DNA of 64,000 bases, taken from Mesostigma viride. Lineage: Eukaryota; Streptophyta; Mesostigmatophyceae; Mesostigmatales; Mesostigmataceae. How positions within the stretch are numbered: the stretch's first letter is position 1; each line of letters starts with the position of its first letter. A program made the position numbers and the translations under genes. The notes under the pieces were generated by a model. It was not told where the DNA came from. It saw nothing but the letters and a program-made list of their open reading frames with translations, and did not search any database. Below, piece by piece: positions 47,901-60,900 of the stretch. The DNA lies in NCBI GenBank assembly GCA_009746045.1, contig RPFO01000231.1:1872840-1936839 (forward strand), in the 5' to 3' direction.

Positions 47901-50900
47901 ATGTGCGCTTGCAGCCTGATGTTCGGTTGCGGGGTTCGCAGCGGGGCGCCTTGTTGTTGATGTCAGCTAAGACGGCTAAGGGGGAGGTGCAGTCTGTGGT
48001 GATCGAGGATGTCATGACTGAGACCCTCTTGCGGGCTTGTATGCGTGGCAAGGCGGCCTGGGAGCGGGTGTTCCCTTACGATTATGCCCAGTTCAGCCGG
48101 GTTTGGCATCAGGCCACGCAAGCTTTGGGGGTCGACACGGTGTTTACCATTCACGGGCTGCGGCATGGGGGGGCTACCTATGATTTTTTGCGGCAGCGCA
48201 GCATGGCTGATATTCAGCATCGGGGTCGCTGGCGCAGCAGCAAAACTGTCGCCCACTATGTGGGATTGCACCGGAGCTTGGCCCTCACCCTTCCTGACGC
48301 CCTGGTTCGGGCTATCGCCGCCTGCCCCCCGCGCATTTGGCGGAGCGTCTTTTCTCTGCCTTCCTCTTAAGTTCCCTTCATTCTTGTCTTATGCGTCCAC
48401 CGGTTTTTGTTTTGCCCCTGGCTTGGGTCGCCAGGGAGGGATGTAAGGGTAAGGCTAGCCTTTTTGGACATAAAGTGTTCCCATGGGTAAGGATGGCCAG
48501 TTGAGGGCCACTTCCCGATGTGCTCTACTTATTGTTTTAATAAAGAGTCTGGTTACCCTGGAGTTCCACGGTTAATAGAATCGGGGTTCTCTGAACATAG
48601 TTTCTTTATAGTGATACGGAAGGGGAGCCGCTGATGCTAGGTGAAATAGAGCTGGGTGATGTGATCGTAATAAGGTTGATTAGGCTTCTAGTGTACGAGT
48701 ATTACGGATGATATGGCCTAATTGTTGCGGCCCATACCTTGACGGTGTGCTGAGTACCTTGACGACGGATTTTTGCGTCTAGGTTCTCCTAGCAGATCTG
48801 TGATTGCGGACGGGTTTGCAACAAGCAATATCTGAAGTAAAACTTGACGGCTAAAACTGTTTAGAGGCCGTTGCCGGATCTGGCTGTTGGTAGAGAGCCG
48901 TTGGCCTTGAAACACGATAAAAGCTTGCTCACCTAGCTCATGGCGGTCTCTTTTGTTTTCCCACCCGCCCTCCCTGTGTGTTGCCTGTTTGGGGGTAAGG
49001 CTAGCCTTTTTGGACATAAAGTGTTCCCATGGGTAAGGATGGCCAGTTGAGGGCCACTTCCCGATGTGCTCTACTTATTGTTTTAATAAAGAGTCTGGTT
49101 ACCCTGGAGTTCCACGGTTAATAGAAAAGACCATGCGTGACCTTCAGACATCTAGGAGTGGGTGGGTGCGTGGGTGGGTGGGTGGGTGGGTGGGTGGGTG
49201 GGTGGGTGGGTGGGTGGGTGGGTGGGTGGGTGGGTGGGTGGGTGGGTGGGTGGGTGGGTGGGTGGGTGGGTGGGCGGGCGGGCGGGTGGGTGGGTGGGTG
49301 GGTGGGTGGGTGGGTGGGTGGGTGGGTGGGTGGGCGGGCGGGCGGGCGGGCGGGCGGGCGAGCGAGCGGGCGGGCGGGCGAGCGGGTGGGTGGGTGGGTG
49401 GGGGTGGGGTGAAGGTGGGGGCTCCTGCACCTCGTATTCATGCCGCCTGATGTTGGCCTTTGCACGCCGCAGCAGCCCCTTGGAGTTCTCGGGTTCGAGC
49501 TCTAGCGCCTGCCGTGATGGTTGATACAGAGGAGAACCAATTTTCAGGTAGGGACCGTGGGGCCTTAGAGGATACACAACAGCACTTTCTGCCACACAAT
49601 GAAGCAAAATCTCACTTTCTGCCACACACAGAATTTTACAGCCCAATTGTGAGCATGACTGGGAGTTAACCCATCCAATTCAAACGTTCGAGAGGGTTTC
49701 AGTCGGGCCGAGGATCGGAAACGCCTTACAGATAGGCAAGCAGGCTGGTAGACACGGTGCCAAGAAAAAAGGAAAATGGGTGGAAAGGTAAGGAGCAAAA
49801 GCCTGGACCTGAGCCCCCTCATGGCGGATGACTTTGCTGATCCCAGAAAGCCAGGCGTATCCTCATTTCTATACACCGCTAAATATAATACATAAATATC
49901 GTACGCGCACATGCAAAACCCCTGCGCGGAGACACAGCGGAACCGTCGCGCCGCGGTGGGGTGCACAGGTTCGGGGCAGCCTTTCAGGCAGAGTGACATT
50001 TTTGTGTGCAATCTTTGTGTGAGTTGTGCAAGAATCAGAGTAAGGGCAGTAGGAAACATTGCCGTCGCAATTTCATGCAATTCTTGACCGCGTGCCAAAA
50101 GCGATAGGCTCCCAATGCCATAAGAGATGGGAATAAACAGGAAATGATCGTTGCTGCCCTAAAGCACTTTGTGCATATCTCCACTGCATGCCAAACGAGA
50201 TAAGCTCCCAGTGCCATTAGGAGGAAAAACCACACATGCATATGATCCTTGCGGACGTACCTTAGCGCACACCTCCACTGCATGCCCGTAGTTCTTGCAC
50301 TCGAGCTCGACTGAAAGCAAAAGGCATTCGCAAAGACATGACCACGGAAGTGTACGCGCAGCGCCGGCGTCCAAACAGCACTGGCAAGGATGTTAAAATT
50401 ACTTAGCGACATATGAGCCACTGCAGTGACTAAATATTACACAGATAATTGTAGGAACTTGATGGTAACAAACGATTGTAGCCACTTATTCGTATCTGAA
50501 CAACTGTAGCCACTCAATCAACAGTAAATGAGCAATTGTAGTCACTGAAAAATAAATGAGCAATTGTAGTCACTGAAAAAGTAACGAACAATTGTAGTCA
50601 CTTGATAGCAAATGATCAAGATCGTCTGTCGGATAGCGAATGAACCTAAAAAGTAACGAACAATTGTAGTCACTTGATAGCAAATGATCAAGATCGTCTG
50701 TCGGATAGCGAATGAACCTAAAAGGGAGCATACTTATACTTATCGCCGCTGGATGCGCTAGCAGGCGTTGGGCAGCTGGACATCGGAAAGGCGCTTTCTT
50801 CAACGGATGTTTGCGGCTGTCCACATATTCTTTGTAATAATAATACAACGCCATAAATCCAAGTCTCATTCGTGCAGGGTCCACCCACCCTTACGCAACA

Positions 50901-53333
50901 ATTTAAGCACCAATGCAAATCTCCAGGAGGTTCCAAGAAGGCATGTTGCAAAACTGAAAACTAGCTAAAAGAGAGAGTTGCCAAACGTAAGCACCCCTAT
51001 ATCTCCTGTTTGAGAATGGATCGTCGAGTGGACCAATGCACCAACCGACGCTGTCGTCTCTTCTATGTTCAAATCTGCAAATGTTAAAAGTTTTGGGGGG
51101 CGTTGCTTGACCTAGTGCTTCAAATGCAAGCACACATTGCCAAATTTGGCCAGTGCCCAGGCATTTGCTGCCGTTTCTATTGTACGGGAACAAATCATAA
51201 ATCTACCTCCTTACAGCTACACAAATATATGACACAAGGGCAATTTAGGGCCTTCCTCCACGTCAACAGCTAGCACTCAACCTTTCTTTGTGAACAACGT
51301 TTAAGACTTAAGCAACATGTCTAATCTTTTGTGCGTTTACGCTTCTGCAGAGGCTTTTCCGCGTTGGTGGCATGGTGTGTCAGAAGTTCTCTGTGGCATG
51401 GAAAAAAGCCAGCGCAAAAAAGACCCCTTACACACATGGATAGCTTTCTTGACTTAGAGTGCAGTCACACACACAAAAATCCACTCTGCACTTAGGAAGT
51501 CTCCTTAGAAGGAACAAGAAGGAGAGGAAAAGGAGGAACAATCGTGACTGAAACAGATGAGGTGACAGTGAGGGAAAGAATGGCATAGGCAGTGCACGAG
51601 CAAAGCTAAGAGAGGAAAGGGGGCAGCGCGTGTGCCAGCATATGTAAGCAAAGACGGTTGTGCCAGAGGGTATGCCAGAGATTGCTACAAAAGACACCGG
51701 TGCAAAAAATATGCCACAATATGCTAACAAAGGCAACGATGCCAGACAAGGGGGTTGGCATGCATTACTGTGTGCCAGCATCACCTGCCGCGATGTTGAG
51801 CAAGACTGTCACTCGGTTCTTGTCGATTTCTGCAAGGAGGGGAGAGGCGGAAAGGCAGTATGATGAGACATACGCCAGCAGATAGCGAATGGTGGGGTCC
51901 GGGGTCACTCGCCTGCTTTCTAGCATGAAATATGCAGTTCAGAAATGCCACTCGATTACCTCGCCAGCCTCTGCAAGGCGATAGTACCAATACCAGTAAA
52001 TACAAGTTTCGATAGGCGATACATGTTAGTTACAAGTGTTTCATGAGAAAAGGACCATGGGTGCTTTCCAGAAGGAGCTGTACATCCAGCTTTGGTGGAA
52101 GCGGTTTTGGGGAAGCACATCTTTGGGAAAGCTGTACATCCAGTTTTGGGGTTGAAGAAGCAAGGGGGAGGGTACAATAAGTACATTAAGCGCAGTACAG
52201 ATCAGAAACCGCCAGATCTGTAACCGCCAGATCTGTAACCGCCAGATCTGTAACCGCCATCACTGCGATTCTTATGGCTACCTCGAGAGGCCAACCAGGA
52301 GGAGGTGATGCTTGGCAGTGCAGGTGGGGACCGTGCATAGCTGGCAGCGGGAGATGCATGGACGGCAGTGGGCGATGCACAGACGGCAGTGGGCGATGCA
52401 TGGTGGGCAGTGGGCGATGCATGGACGGCAGAGGGCGATGCACAGACGGCAGCGGGAGATGCATGGACGGCAGAGGGTGATGCATGGACGGCAGAGGGCG
52501 ATGCATGGACGGCAGAGGGCGATGCATGGACGGCAGAGGGCGATGCATGGACGGCAGAGGGTGATGCATGGCTGGCAGTGGGCGATGCATGGACGGCAGA
52601 GGGTGATGCATGGACGGCAGTGGGCGATGCATGTACGGCAGAGGGCGATGCATGGACGGCAGTGGGCGATGCATGGACGGCAGAGGGTGATGCATGGACG
52701 GCAGTGGGCGATGCATGTACGGCAGAGGGCGATGCATGGACGGCAGAGGGCGATGCATGGACGGCAGAGGGCGATGCATGGACGGCAGAGGGTGATGCAT
52801 GGACGGCAGAGGGCGATGCATGGCTGGCAGAGGGCGATGCATGGACGGCAGAGGGTGATGCATGGCTGGCAGTGGGCGATGCATGGACGGCAGAGGGTGA
52901 TGCATGGACGGCAGAGGGTGATGCATGGACGGCAGAGGGCGATGCATGGACGGCAGGAAGCGCAACATCCTTGACCATACCCTCATGCCCTCATCCTTTT
53001 GGCTGTGCTTTTTACACATTGTATCGCTAGTAGTCTGCGCCTGTCATATATCCCCTTATTTATGCGTTGTACCGGTAGCAGCCCGTGTTATTCAAATATC
53101 CTCTTCCGCCACTCACCCTCCTGGTCGTGCGGCGACCGCCCCTGCACGAACTCCACCACGGCCAGTGCCTGCGCGCCAGCAGGCAACGTCGTACGCGTTG
53201 CACGCATGGTGCCGCGGAATGCCAGGGAGCGGGATATAATTGTTACAAAGGTTGGGGTGAGATACGGCGCCCGTCAGTGCTGCAAGTGCCCAAGGATGCT
53301 ACGGTGAATACAATACGGTTAGTGTTCTCTCGC

Positions 53334-53372
<39 letters not shown>

Positions 53373-55606
53373 GTGTGCGTGTGTGTGTGTATGCGCGCGC
53401 GTGCGTGTGTTTGTGTGTTATGGCAACAGCAGCATCGCTTTAGTGAATAGGGGTCGTTCGGAGGCGCGCGGGTGCACTCTACTTTGTGGTACAGGTTGAA
53501 TCCAAGGTATAAAAACTGTAGAATGCCTCGTTCTCGCATTTCAAACCGGAGTCGTGTATCTGTATTGAATAGGCCTCAGTTTCCAAGATGCGGCCACCAC
53601 GAGCTTTCTCACCCACTTTTGTATTTTGAGCGATCTCACCCACCTACCTTTCATCTCCGTGTCGCCTTTGAAAGGAAATCTCCTGTTCAAACGCATGAAT
53701 ATTCGAATCCTACTACAATCAAAATCTTTTGTTACTACTATGACAGTATCTACATAAAGCAATTCATCGACATCACAGGGGCCATATTATGTGCCCTCCT
53801 CTCTGTATAGAATCAAGGAGGCCATAAGGCCATAAAGATATGCGCTGCTTACATTCATTGAGGACGTCTCATATTGACACTAAGCACATTCAATTGGTGT
53901 GCTGTAAGGAGTTTGTAGGGAGGGGGTACAGTGCCCTTGCCTCTGCCCGAGACTGACCTTCGACAGTTGGGAACAAAACTTGTGGGATGCCGCATCATGA
54001 GGGCTCACCCGCCTTTCCATACCAGATTATCTGCTGCTCACGTGCATGGACATCGGATGACCACTTGCGATATCCATGTTTAATACACACAGGTCAACAG
54101 GGGGCAGCATGGTGCACCCGCCTTATGGCACAGTTTGCTAGATCCATGTTTAATATACACAGGTCAATAGGCAGCATGGTGCACCCGCCTTATGGCACAG
54201 TTTGCTAGATCCATGTTTAATATACACAGGTAAATAGGCAGCATGGTGCACCCGCCTTACTATACAGGACCAAAACGTGGTGGATCAAGGTCTAGGGCAT
54301 TAGAATGCATTGCGAGGGGTTTTCCCACCTTCCCGCATATAACATAGGTATTAGGAGGTAGTGAGCTGCACTACCATTCCCTACAGGACCATCGCCTGCT
54401 CACCCATAAACATTTTCCATGGTATGCATCCTTAAACATTATTATACCCTTGTACCCAGCAAGAGGACATAGCAATCAAGTTTGAAACAGCACGAGGGCT
54501 CGCTCACCCTCTGTACAGGATCATGGCTTGTTCAAACACAGAAACCATAACCACGTGTCATGCCTTTCTAAACAAAATCGTGGTTCTCTGAACATAGTTT
54601 CTTTATAGTGAGATGGAAGGGTGGCCGGTATAGATAGGCAGGTAGAATAGATATGCACGTCTTTGGCAGGCAGCACGGTGCACTCGACTTCCTGTACAGA
54701 TGCATCGCCTGCTCAACAATAAAACTATCCCGTAGTTTAGTAGTAGGTCATTAGGGCGCAGCATGGTGCACTCGCCTTCCTGTACAATAGCATCGCCTGC
54801 TCGAACTCGCGTTCCTGGTAGTACTCGTTGCCGGCCCTTCGAAGGCTCAGCTGCCACAATAAGGGTTTAAAGGTTCAAGTGGAGAGAAAGGCAAGCACGG
54901 AAACGTGACAAACACGGCATGGCAACAGGGAAATGAAAGTACTTATTCCGTATTGCTGGTTGACTTGGAAGGATACTGACATTTGTAACGTAATGTTGTC
55001 GTCTTCTCTGCAACTGTCATTAGTGTCATATGCATTCGCATGGCATGCTGAGCTGGTACTTCTGATTGCTGCTAAGGGCTGCCAAGCGTCCCTGATGAGT
55101 AGCTCCCATCTCGCTATGGTATGCATCAATATGAAGGTTTCAATAAACCAATACCTCACTAAACATTCAATTCTACAATCAATGAGGTGCTCAGGGGTAA
55201 TATCAATTCTAGGCAGAACCTAGTTAATAGTACTAGGCAGTGTACTATGTGTCTTTATTTCAGAAAGGGAGAGGGAATTCCCAGAACCTAGTTAATAGTA
55301 CTAGGCAGTGTACTGTGTGTCATTATATAAGAAAGGGAGAGGGAATTCCCAGAACCTTTTCCATGCACTTGTGTAAGTTACACCATCCAGGGTGAACAAT
55401 AAGATGGCACCATTTCTATAAGTAGATAGGCTATAGCATGCTAAGGGAACCAATGTTGGCATAGTAGTATAATGTATGCAGATAACCAGGCCATTTTCTC
55501 TTTTCGATACAAAAGTAACAAAACAACAAGTAAATAGGATGTAGCATGCTAAGGGAACAAACGTTGGCACAGTAGTACGAATGCAGACAACCACGCTATT
55601 TTTTCT

Positions 55607-55659
<53 letters not shown>

Positions 55660-57914
55660 AGCGGCGCGTATCCTGGCCATAGCACTGGCAAAAACACTGT
55701 CGTCCGCATAAACCATGGCTCCAGCGCTGAGAGGAAGGTCGGATGCCAGCAAACAGTTACGTTGGCCCGTAGAATCGTGACGCAAAGATCACGTCATAAT
55801 GGGTGGTGACGACCAGGCCAGGTATCCCAAAGCCTAAAGCCTTTGATTTCGCATGTATACTGCCGCCAGCTGTAACATGGCCAGCCTGACTGCTCGACAG
55901 ACTACCATACTGACAGCCCATCCCCCTAATTTGTAGACGACGAACAGGCTCCACTCACATGTTCGTTTAGTGCAGGCACCAGCTGCATGGTGTTGAGCTT
56001 GACCGCTTGGTAAGATGCCTGCACGCGCGCACCACAGCACGCAAAGGCATGGAAAACACACACGTGCCATGAACTTGCGTGTCTCAAACTCAGGCTACTC
56101 TTATTGCAGTCCTGAAACTGGACGCACGTTTGTAACCAGTAGCTGTGGCAGCTGAACCATTGATAGATGCGGTAGGTGGACCATTGATAGATGTGGCAGG
56201 TGGACCACTATTAGCTGTGGCAGGTGGACCACTATTAGCTGTGGCAGCTGAACCACTAATAGCTGTGGCAGGTGGACCACTATTAGCTGTGGCAGCTGAA
56301 CCACTAATAGATGCGGTAGGTGGACCACTAATAGCTGTGGCAGCTGAACCACTGATAGATGCGGTAGGTGGACCACTAATAGCTGTGGCAGCTGAACCAC
56401 TAATAGATGCGGTAGGTGGACCACTATTAGCTGTGGCAGCTGAACCACTAATAGATGCGGTAGGTGGACCACTATTAGCTGTGGCAGCTGAACCACTGAT
56501 AGATGCGGTAGGTGGACCACTAATAGCTGTGGCAGCTGAACCACTAATAGATGCGGTAGGTGGACCACTATTAGCTGTGGCAGCTGAACCACTAATAGAT
56601 GCGGTAGGTGGACCACTATTAGCTGTGGCAGCTGAACCACTGATAGATGCGGTAGGTGGACCACTATTAGCTGTGGCAGCTGAACCACTGATAGATGCGG
56701 TAGGTGGACCACTAATAGCTGTGGCAGCTGAACCACTAATAGATGCGGTAGGTGGACCACTATTAGCTGTGGCAGGTGGACCACTAATAGCTGTGGCAGC
56801 TGAACCACTAATAGCTGTGGCAGGTGGACCACTAATAGCTGTGGCAGGTGGACCACTAATAGATGCGGTAGGTGGACCACTATTAGCTGTGGCAGCTGGA
56901 CCACTATTAGCTGTGGCAGGTGGACCACTATTAGCTGTGGCAGGTGGACCACTAATAGATGCGGTAGGTGGACCACTAATAGCTGTGGCAGCTGAACCAC
57001 TAATAGCTGTGGCAGCTGAACCACTGATAGATGCGGTAGGTGGACCACTAATAGCTGTGGCAGCTGAACCACTAATAGCTGTGGCAGCTGAACCACTAAT
57101 AGATGCGGTAGGTGGACCACTATTAGCTGTGGCAGCTGAACCACTAATAGCTGCGGCAGGTGGACCACTATTAGCTGTGGCAGGTGGACCACTATTAGCT
57201 GTGGCAGCTGAACCACTAATAGCTGTGGCAGCTGAACCACTGATAGATGCGGTAGGTGGACCACTATTAGCTGTGGCAGCTGAACCACTAATAGATGCGG
57301 TAGGTGGACCACTACTAGCTGTGGCAGCTGAACCACTAATAGCTGTGGCAGCTGAACCACTAATAGCTGTGGCAGGTGGACCACTATTAGCTGTGGCAGC
57401 TGAACCATTGATAGATGCGGTAGGTGGACCACTAATAGCTGTGGCAGGTGGACCACTATTAGCTGTGGCAGCTGAACCACTATTAGCTGTGGCAGCTGAA
57501 CCACTATTAGCTGTGGCAGGTGGACCACTAATAGCTGTGGCAGCTGAACCACTGATAGCTGTGGCAGGTGGACCACTATTAGCTGTGGCAGCTGAACCAC
57601 TAATAGCTGTGGCAGGTGGACCACTTACGAGCTTAAAGTTCTCCGAAGCAGGGTTGTTCTTTTGAGCCAGCACCGCCGTGAGGTTGGTCTCTAATTCTTC
57701 CTCCTGCGCCGCGATTTGGATGAAAGTAACACGATTACCAACGTGGCGCGGTGACACAGAGAGGGAATGAGAGGCAAAAGGCATCTAAGTAAAACATGAG
57801 TAAACCATGGCCACCAAACCCATTAGTGAGTGTTTAGTAAGTAGTCGATAAGGCATTGTAAGAAAGGTTAGAGCATGGAGAGCTTGGCGTAAGCAAGCAA
57901 GCAAGCGAGCAAGC

Positions 57915-57959
<45 letters not shown>

Positions 57960-60900
57960 GCATTGAAAATCGAGCATCACGTAGAAAGGGGAGGCAGTTG
58001 GAGAAAAGGATTGCAAGAGAGAGCGTTCCGATGGGTGTTGATTACTGGCTGATGACTAGAAAACGAAAGTAAACCACCTTTTACAAGGGTTGCCTGGCAC
58101 AGGAGTCGGACCTGCTGCACACCCGGGGCACCTGGACATTGCCAGCATGACCGCAGCCAGCAGCCAGTACTTCTTTGCTCGCAATACCCAAAGGCTAGGT
58201 ACTGCCACCATGCTACATATTGGCGACAGACTACCCCCCCAAAAAAACATCCATGCACCTTGACACAGCCAACATGGAGGAATCCAGCACCATTCTGCAA
58301 ACCACAGCAATGTCACTATGAATCATTGAATACAACCCATAAAAGAGCAATTGGTAGTGGATTTCCTGCCAAGACACACATACACACCGATGGCCGGTTC
58401 CAGCATTAGTAAATGAACCAACCGGTCCCAGCCTACAGCTTGCAACACTGGGGAATGTTGGCCCGCCGCGTCCACAAAGCAGCGACGTGCTACCGCACAA
58501 TAGTGCAACATCATGTCATAGTGGTATTGTCATAGTGGTATTGTCATAGTGATATTGTCATAGTGGTATTGTCATAGTGGTATTGTCATAGTGATATTGT
58601 CATAGTGGTATTGTCATAGTGGTATTCTTTTAGTGATATTGTCATGGTGGTATTGTCATAGTGGTATTGTCATAGTGATATTCTTTTAGTGATACCACAG
58701 GTGTGATGGTCAGAGATACTTGGCAAGCATGCCCTACCGCCCCTTGGAGCGCTTCGGGGGCGTACTAGGGCACCATGGCATCATAGTCACTATATACTCC
58801 TACTCGTATAAGCAAACCCACCGTAATGTGGCCGGCATCGAGCATCTCCTTGGAGCGCTGCAGCATGCTCATCACCTGAGGATTCTCGACCCATCTGCTT
58901 GCCAGGTGGCAGCGGCAGAAGACAAACACACAGCAGGCAAACACACGGGTGGCAGCAGGCAAACACACGGGGGGAAGCAGGCAAACACACAGGCGGCAGC
59001 AAGGAAAATGGGCACATCAGGGGAGGGGGAGTCACCCACCGTTGGGGGTAGCAGCGGGCAAACCAAGGGACGGGTGGCAGCATGCAAGCGAGGTGTGTGA
59101 AGGCAACAGCAGGCACACCAGGGCTTTCAAGAGCAGAACACACCGCTAGGGGACGGGCAGCCAGCGAAACAGGTGGTGGGTGGGTGGCGCTAGTTTTCAA
59201 TCGACAAGGGATGAGACGTGCCAATAATTTAATCTAGGCCGGCAACAAGCTCACGAAGAGAACACCTAATCTCAAGATCTGCGCTGCATGTTGTTGCTGA
59301 AAACACGAACCCCCCAGATGTCGCTGTTGGAACCTAACTACCATTAGAACACCTGCTCTCACAGACTCTGCTCCTTTAGGCCGTTGGAACTGGGACAAAG
59401 CAACAAACAAGAAACCAAACGAGACATGCATGCATTTGCCCCCTCGGGAGCAAACTCCCCCAAACAGCATGCATTAACTCTCTCCGAAGCGGCGCATACC
59501 ACACTGTCTTTAAAACTGGGATGCAGGCAAACATGCGAAAGAAAACAGCGTTGACTATCCGAAGCTTTGCTACGCTGTTGTTGAAACGAGGATGTGATGG
59601 AGTGGTGGTGTACCGCAACGGCACTATCCCTCCTCTAGAATGCAAGTGATTACTCTCGAAAGCTGTGCCACGCCATTTTGCTTTGTCATTTTCTTACACC
59701 GGGATGCGACATTTCTAAAACCAGGGGACAGCGTTTCTAAAACTGGGGAGCGACAGATTAAGCACCAAACAATCCCCCCGTCTCCCTGTAGCGCACAAAC
59801 ACCTACTTTGGAGCACAAACACCACTCAAGCGCACAAGCATGCACTCCAAAGCACAAGCACGTACTCCCGGAAGCTGCGGTCCTTGTCGTTGTTGAAACT
59901 GGCCAGCACGTTGCGCAGCACCGGGTAGTCCAGGTACGGCTGGCAGGATGAGGAGGCGGCGGTGAAAAAGGAGACAGGATAAACACACAGTACATCCACA
60001 AGTGGGGGCGCAAAGAGTGCACCGTACATCGACAAAAGGGGGGGCGCAAAGAGTGCACAGTGCACTGACCAAAGGGGGGGGGGGTGCGCAAACAGAGCAC
60101 AGAACATTGATCAAGGGGGGGCGCAAAAATCGCAACAGTACATCGACAAAGGGGGGGGACAAAGAGAGCACAGTAAAGCGACAAAGGGGGGGCGCACAGA
60201 GTCACACGAGCGATGCAAGGCAACATGAGGACCATGGGCGCATGAGGACCAAGCCATTGAGGTAAGGCTGGCAGGAAAACTGGACCGCGGCAAAGCAAAC
60301 CACAGGATCTCAGCATGGATTTAGGGCTGGCAGGGCACTGTAGGGGACGACAAAGTAGGATCCACTGATACCAGCAAGGGGCACGGCTCCAGTACAGCAG
60401 GATACCATACAGTAGGGCACCACATACACCCCCCCCTTCACGTTTAAGAATGGGGTCCGACCAATCCAGGTCTGATACTCATCCAAACCCTGAAATCTGG
60501 CACATCCCATTATCTTAAAGAATCTTACTACTGTGATTCGATTCTACTACACTCTACTCAATTCTACTGCTACTCTGCTACTAGTAGAGGTCAAATCCAG
60601 GGTCTCACAATCTTACACCTGGGAATCTTAAACGTGAAAGGGGGGGTGTATCAGCAAGGGGCACGGCTCCTGTAAAGAGGGATACCGTGAAGTAGGGTAC
60701 CACATGTCAGCAAGGGGCACGGCTGCCAGCACAAAGGCACCATACATCAGCAAGAGGGGCGGCGCAAAAGGAAGGCATACAGGTGGACGATGCAAAGCAA
60801 CAAGCGCATGAGGACAGGGTGCTCCACAGTCAAGGCTCATCCACAGTTTAGGTTCATCCAGTGTTGGTTGCCAGAATAGGGCCTGAGTGGCCAGGAGAGG

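Larger units (their letters stand above)
43738..49126 (+). mobile_element. PAT-like tyrosine-recombinase retrotransposon with split direct repeats
   Basis: Architecture A1 (43738-44116), gag, RT-RNase H-YR, B1 (48447-48580), A2 (48581-48959), 33-base spacer, B2 (48993-49126). A1 and A2 are each 379 bases and nearly identical (one C/T change seen near 44041/48884). B1 and B2 are each 134 bases. B1 abuts A2 directly, which is the diagnostic layout of PAT, Volvox kangaroo, Chlamydomonas TOC and Ngaro elements, where the repeats allow circular DNA to be rebuilt. Near-identity of the repeats implies a recent insertion. It lies in the intron between TPR exons 49431-49508 and 42818-42895, antisense to that gene. 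Confidence 0.95.

Noticed and set aside
52186..53030. CRISPR-like regular repeats
   Set aside because: Units are head-to-tail 21-mers without unique spacers, in a eukaryotic intron; a minisatellite.
56090..57784. Three overlapping ORFs of ~500 codons on both strands
   Set aside because: They arise from a 24-bp tandem repeat whose period is a multiple of three, lying in an intron beside a real donor.
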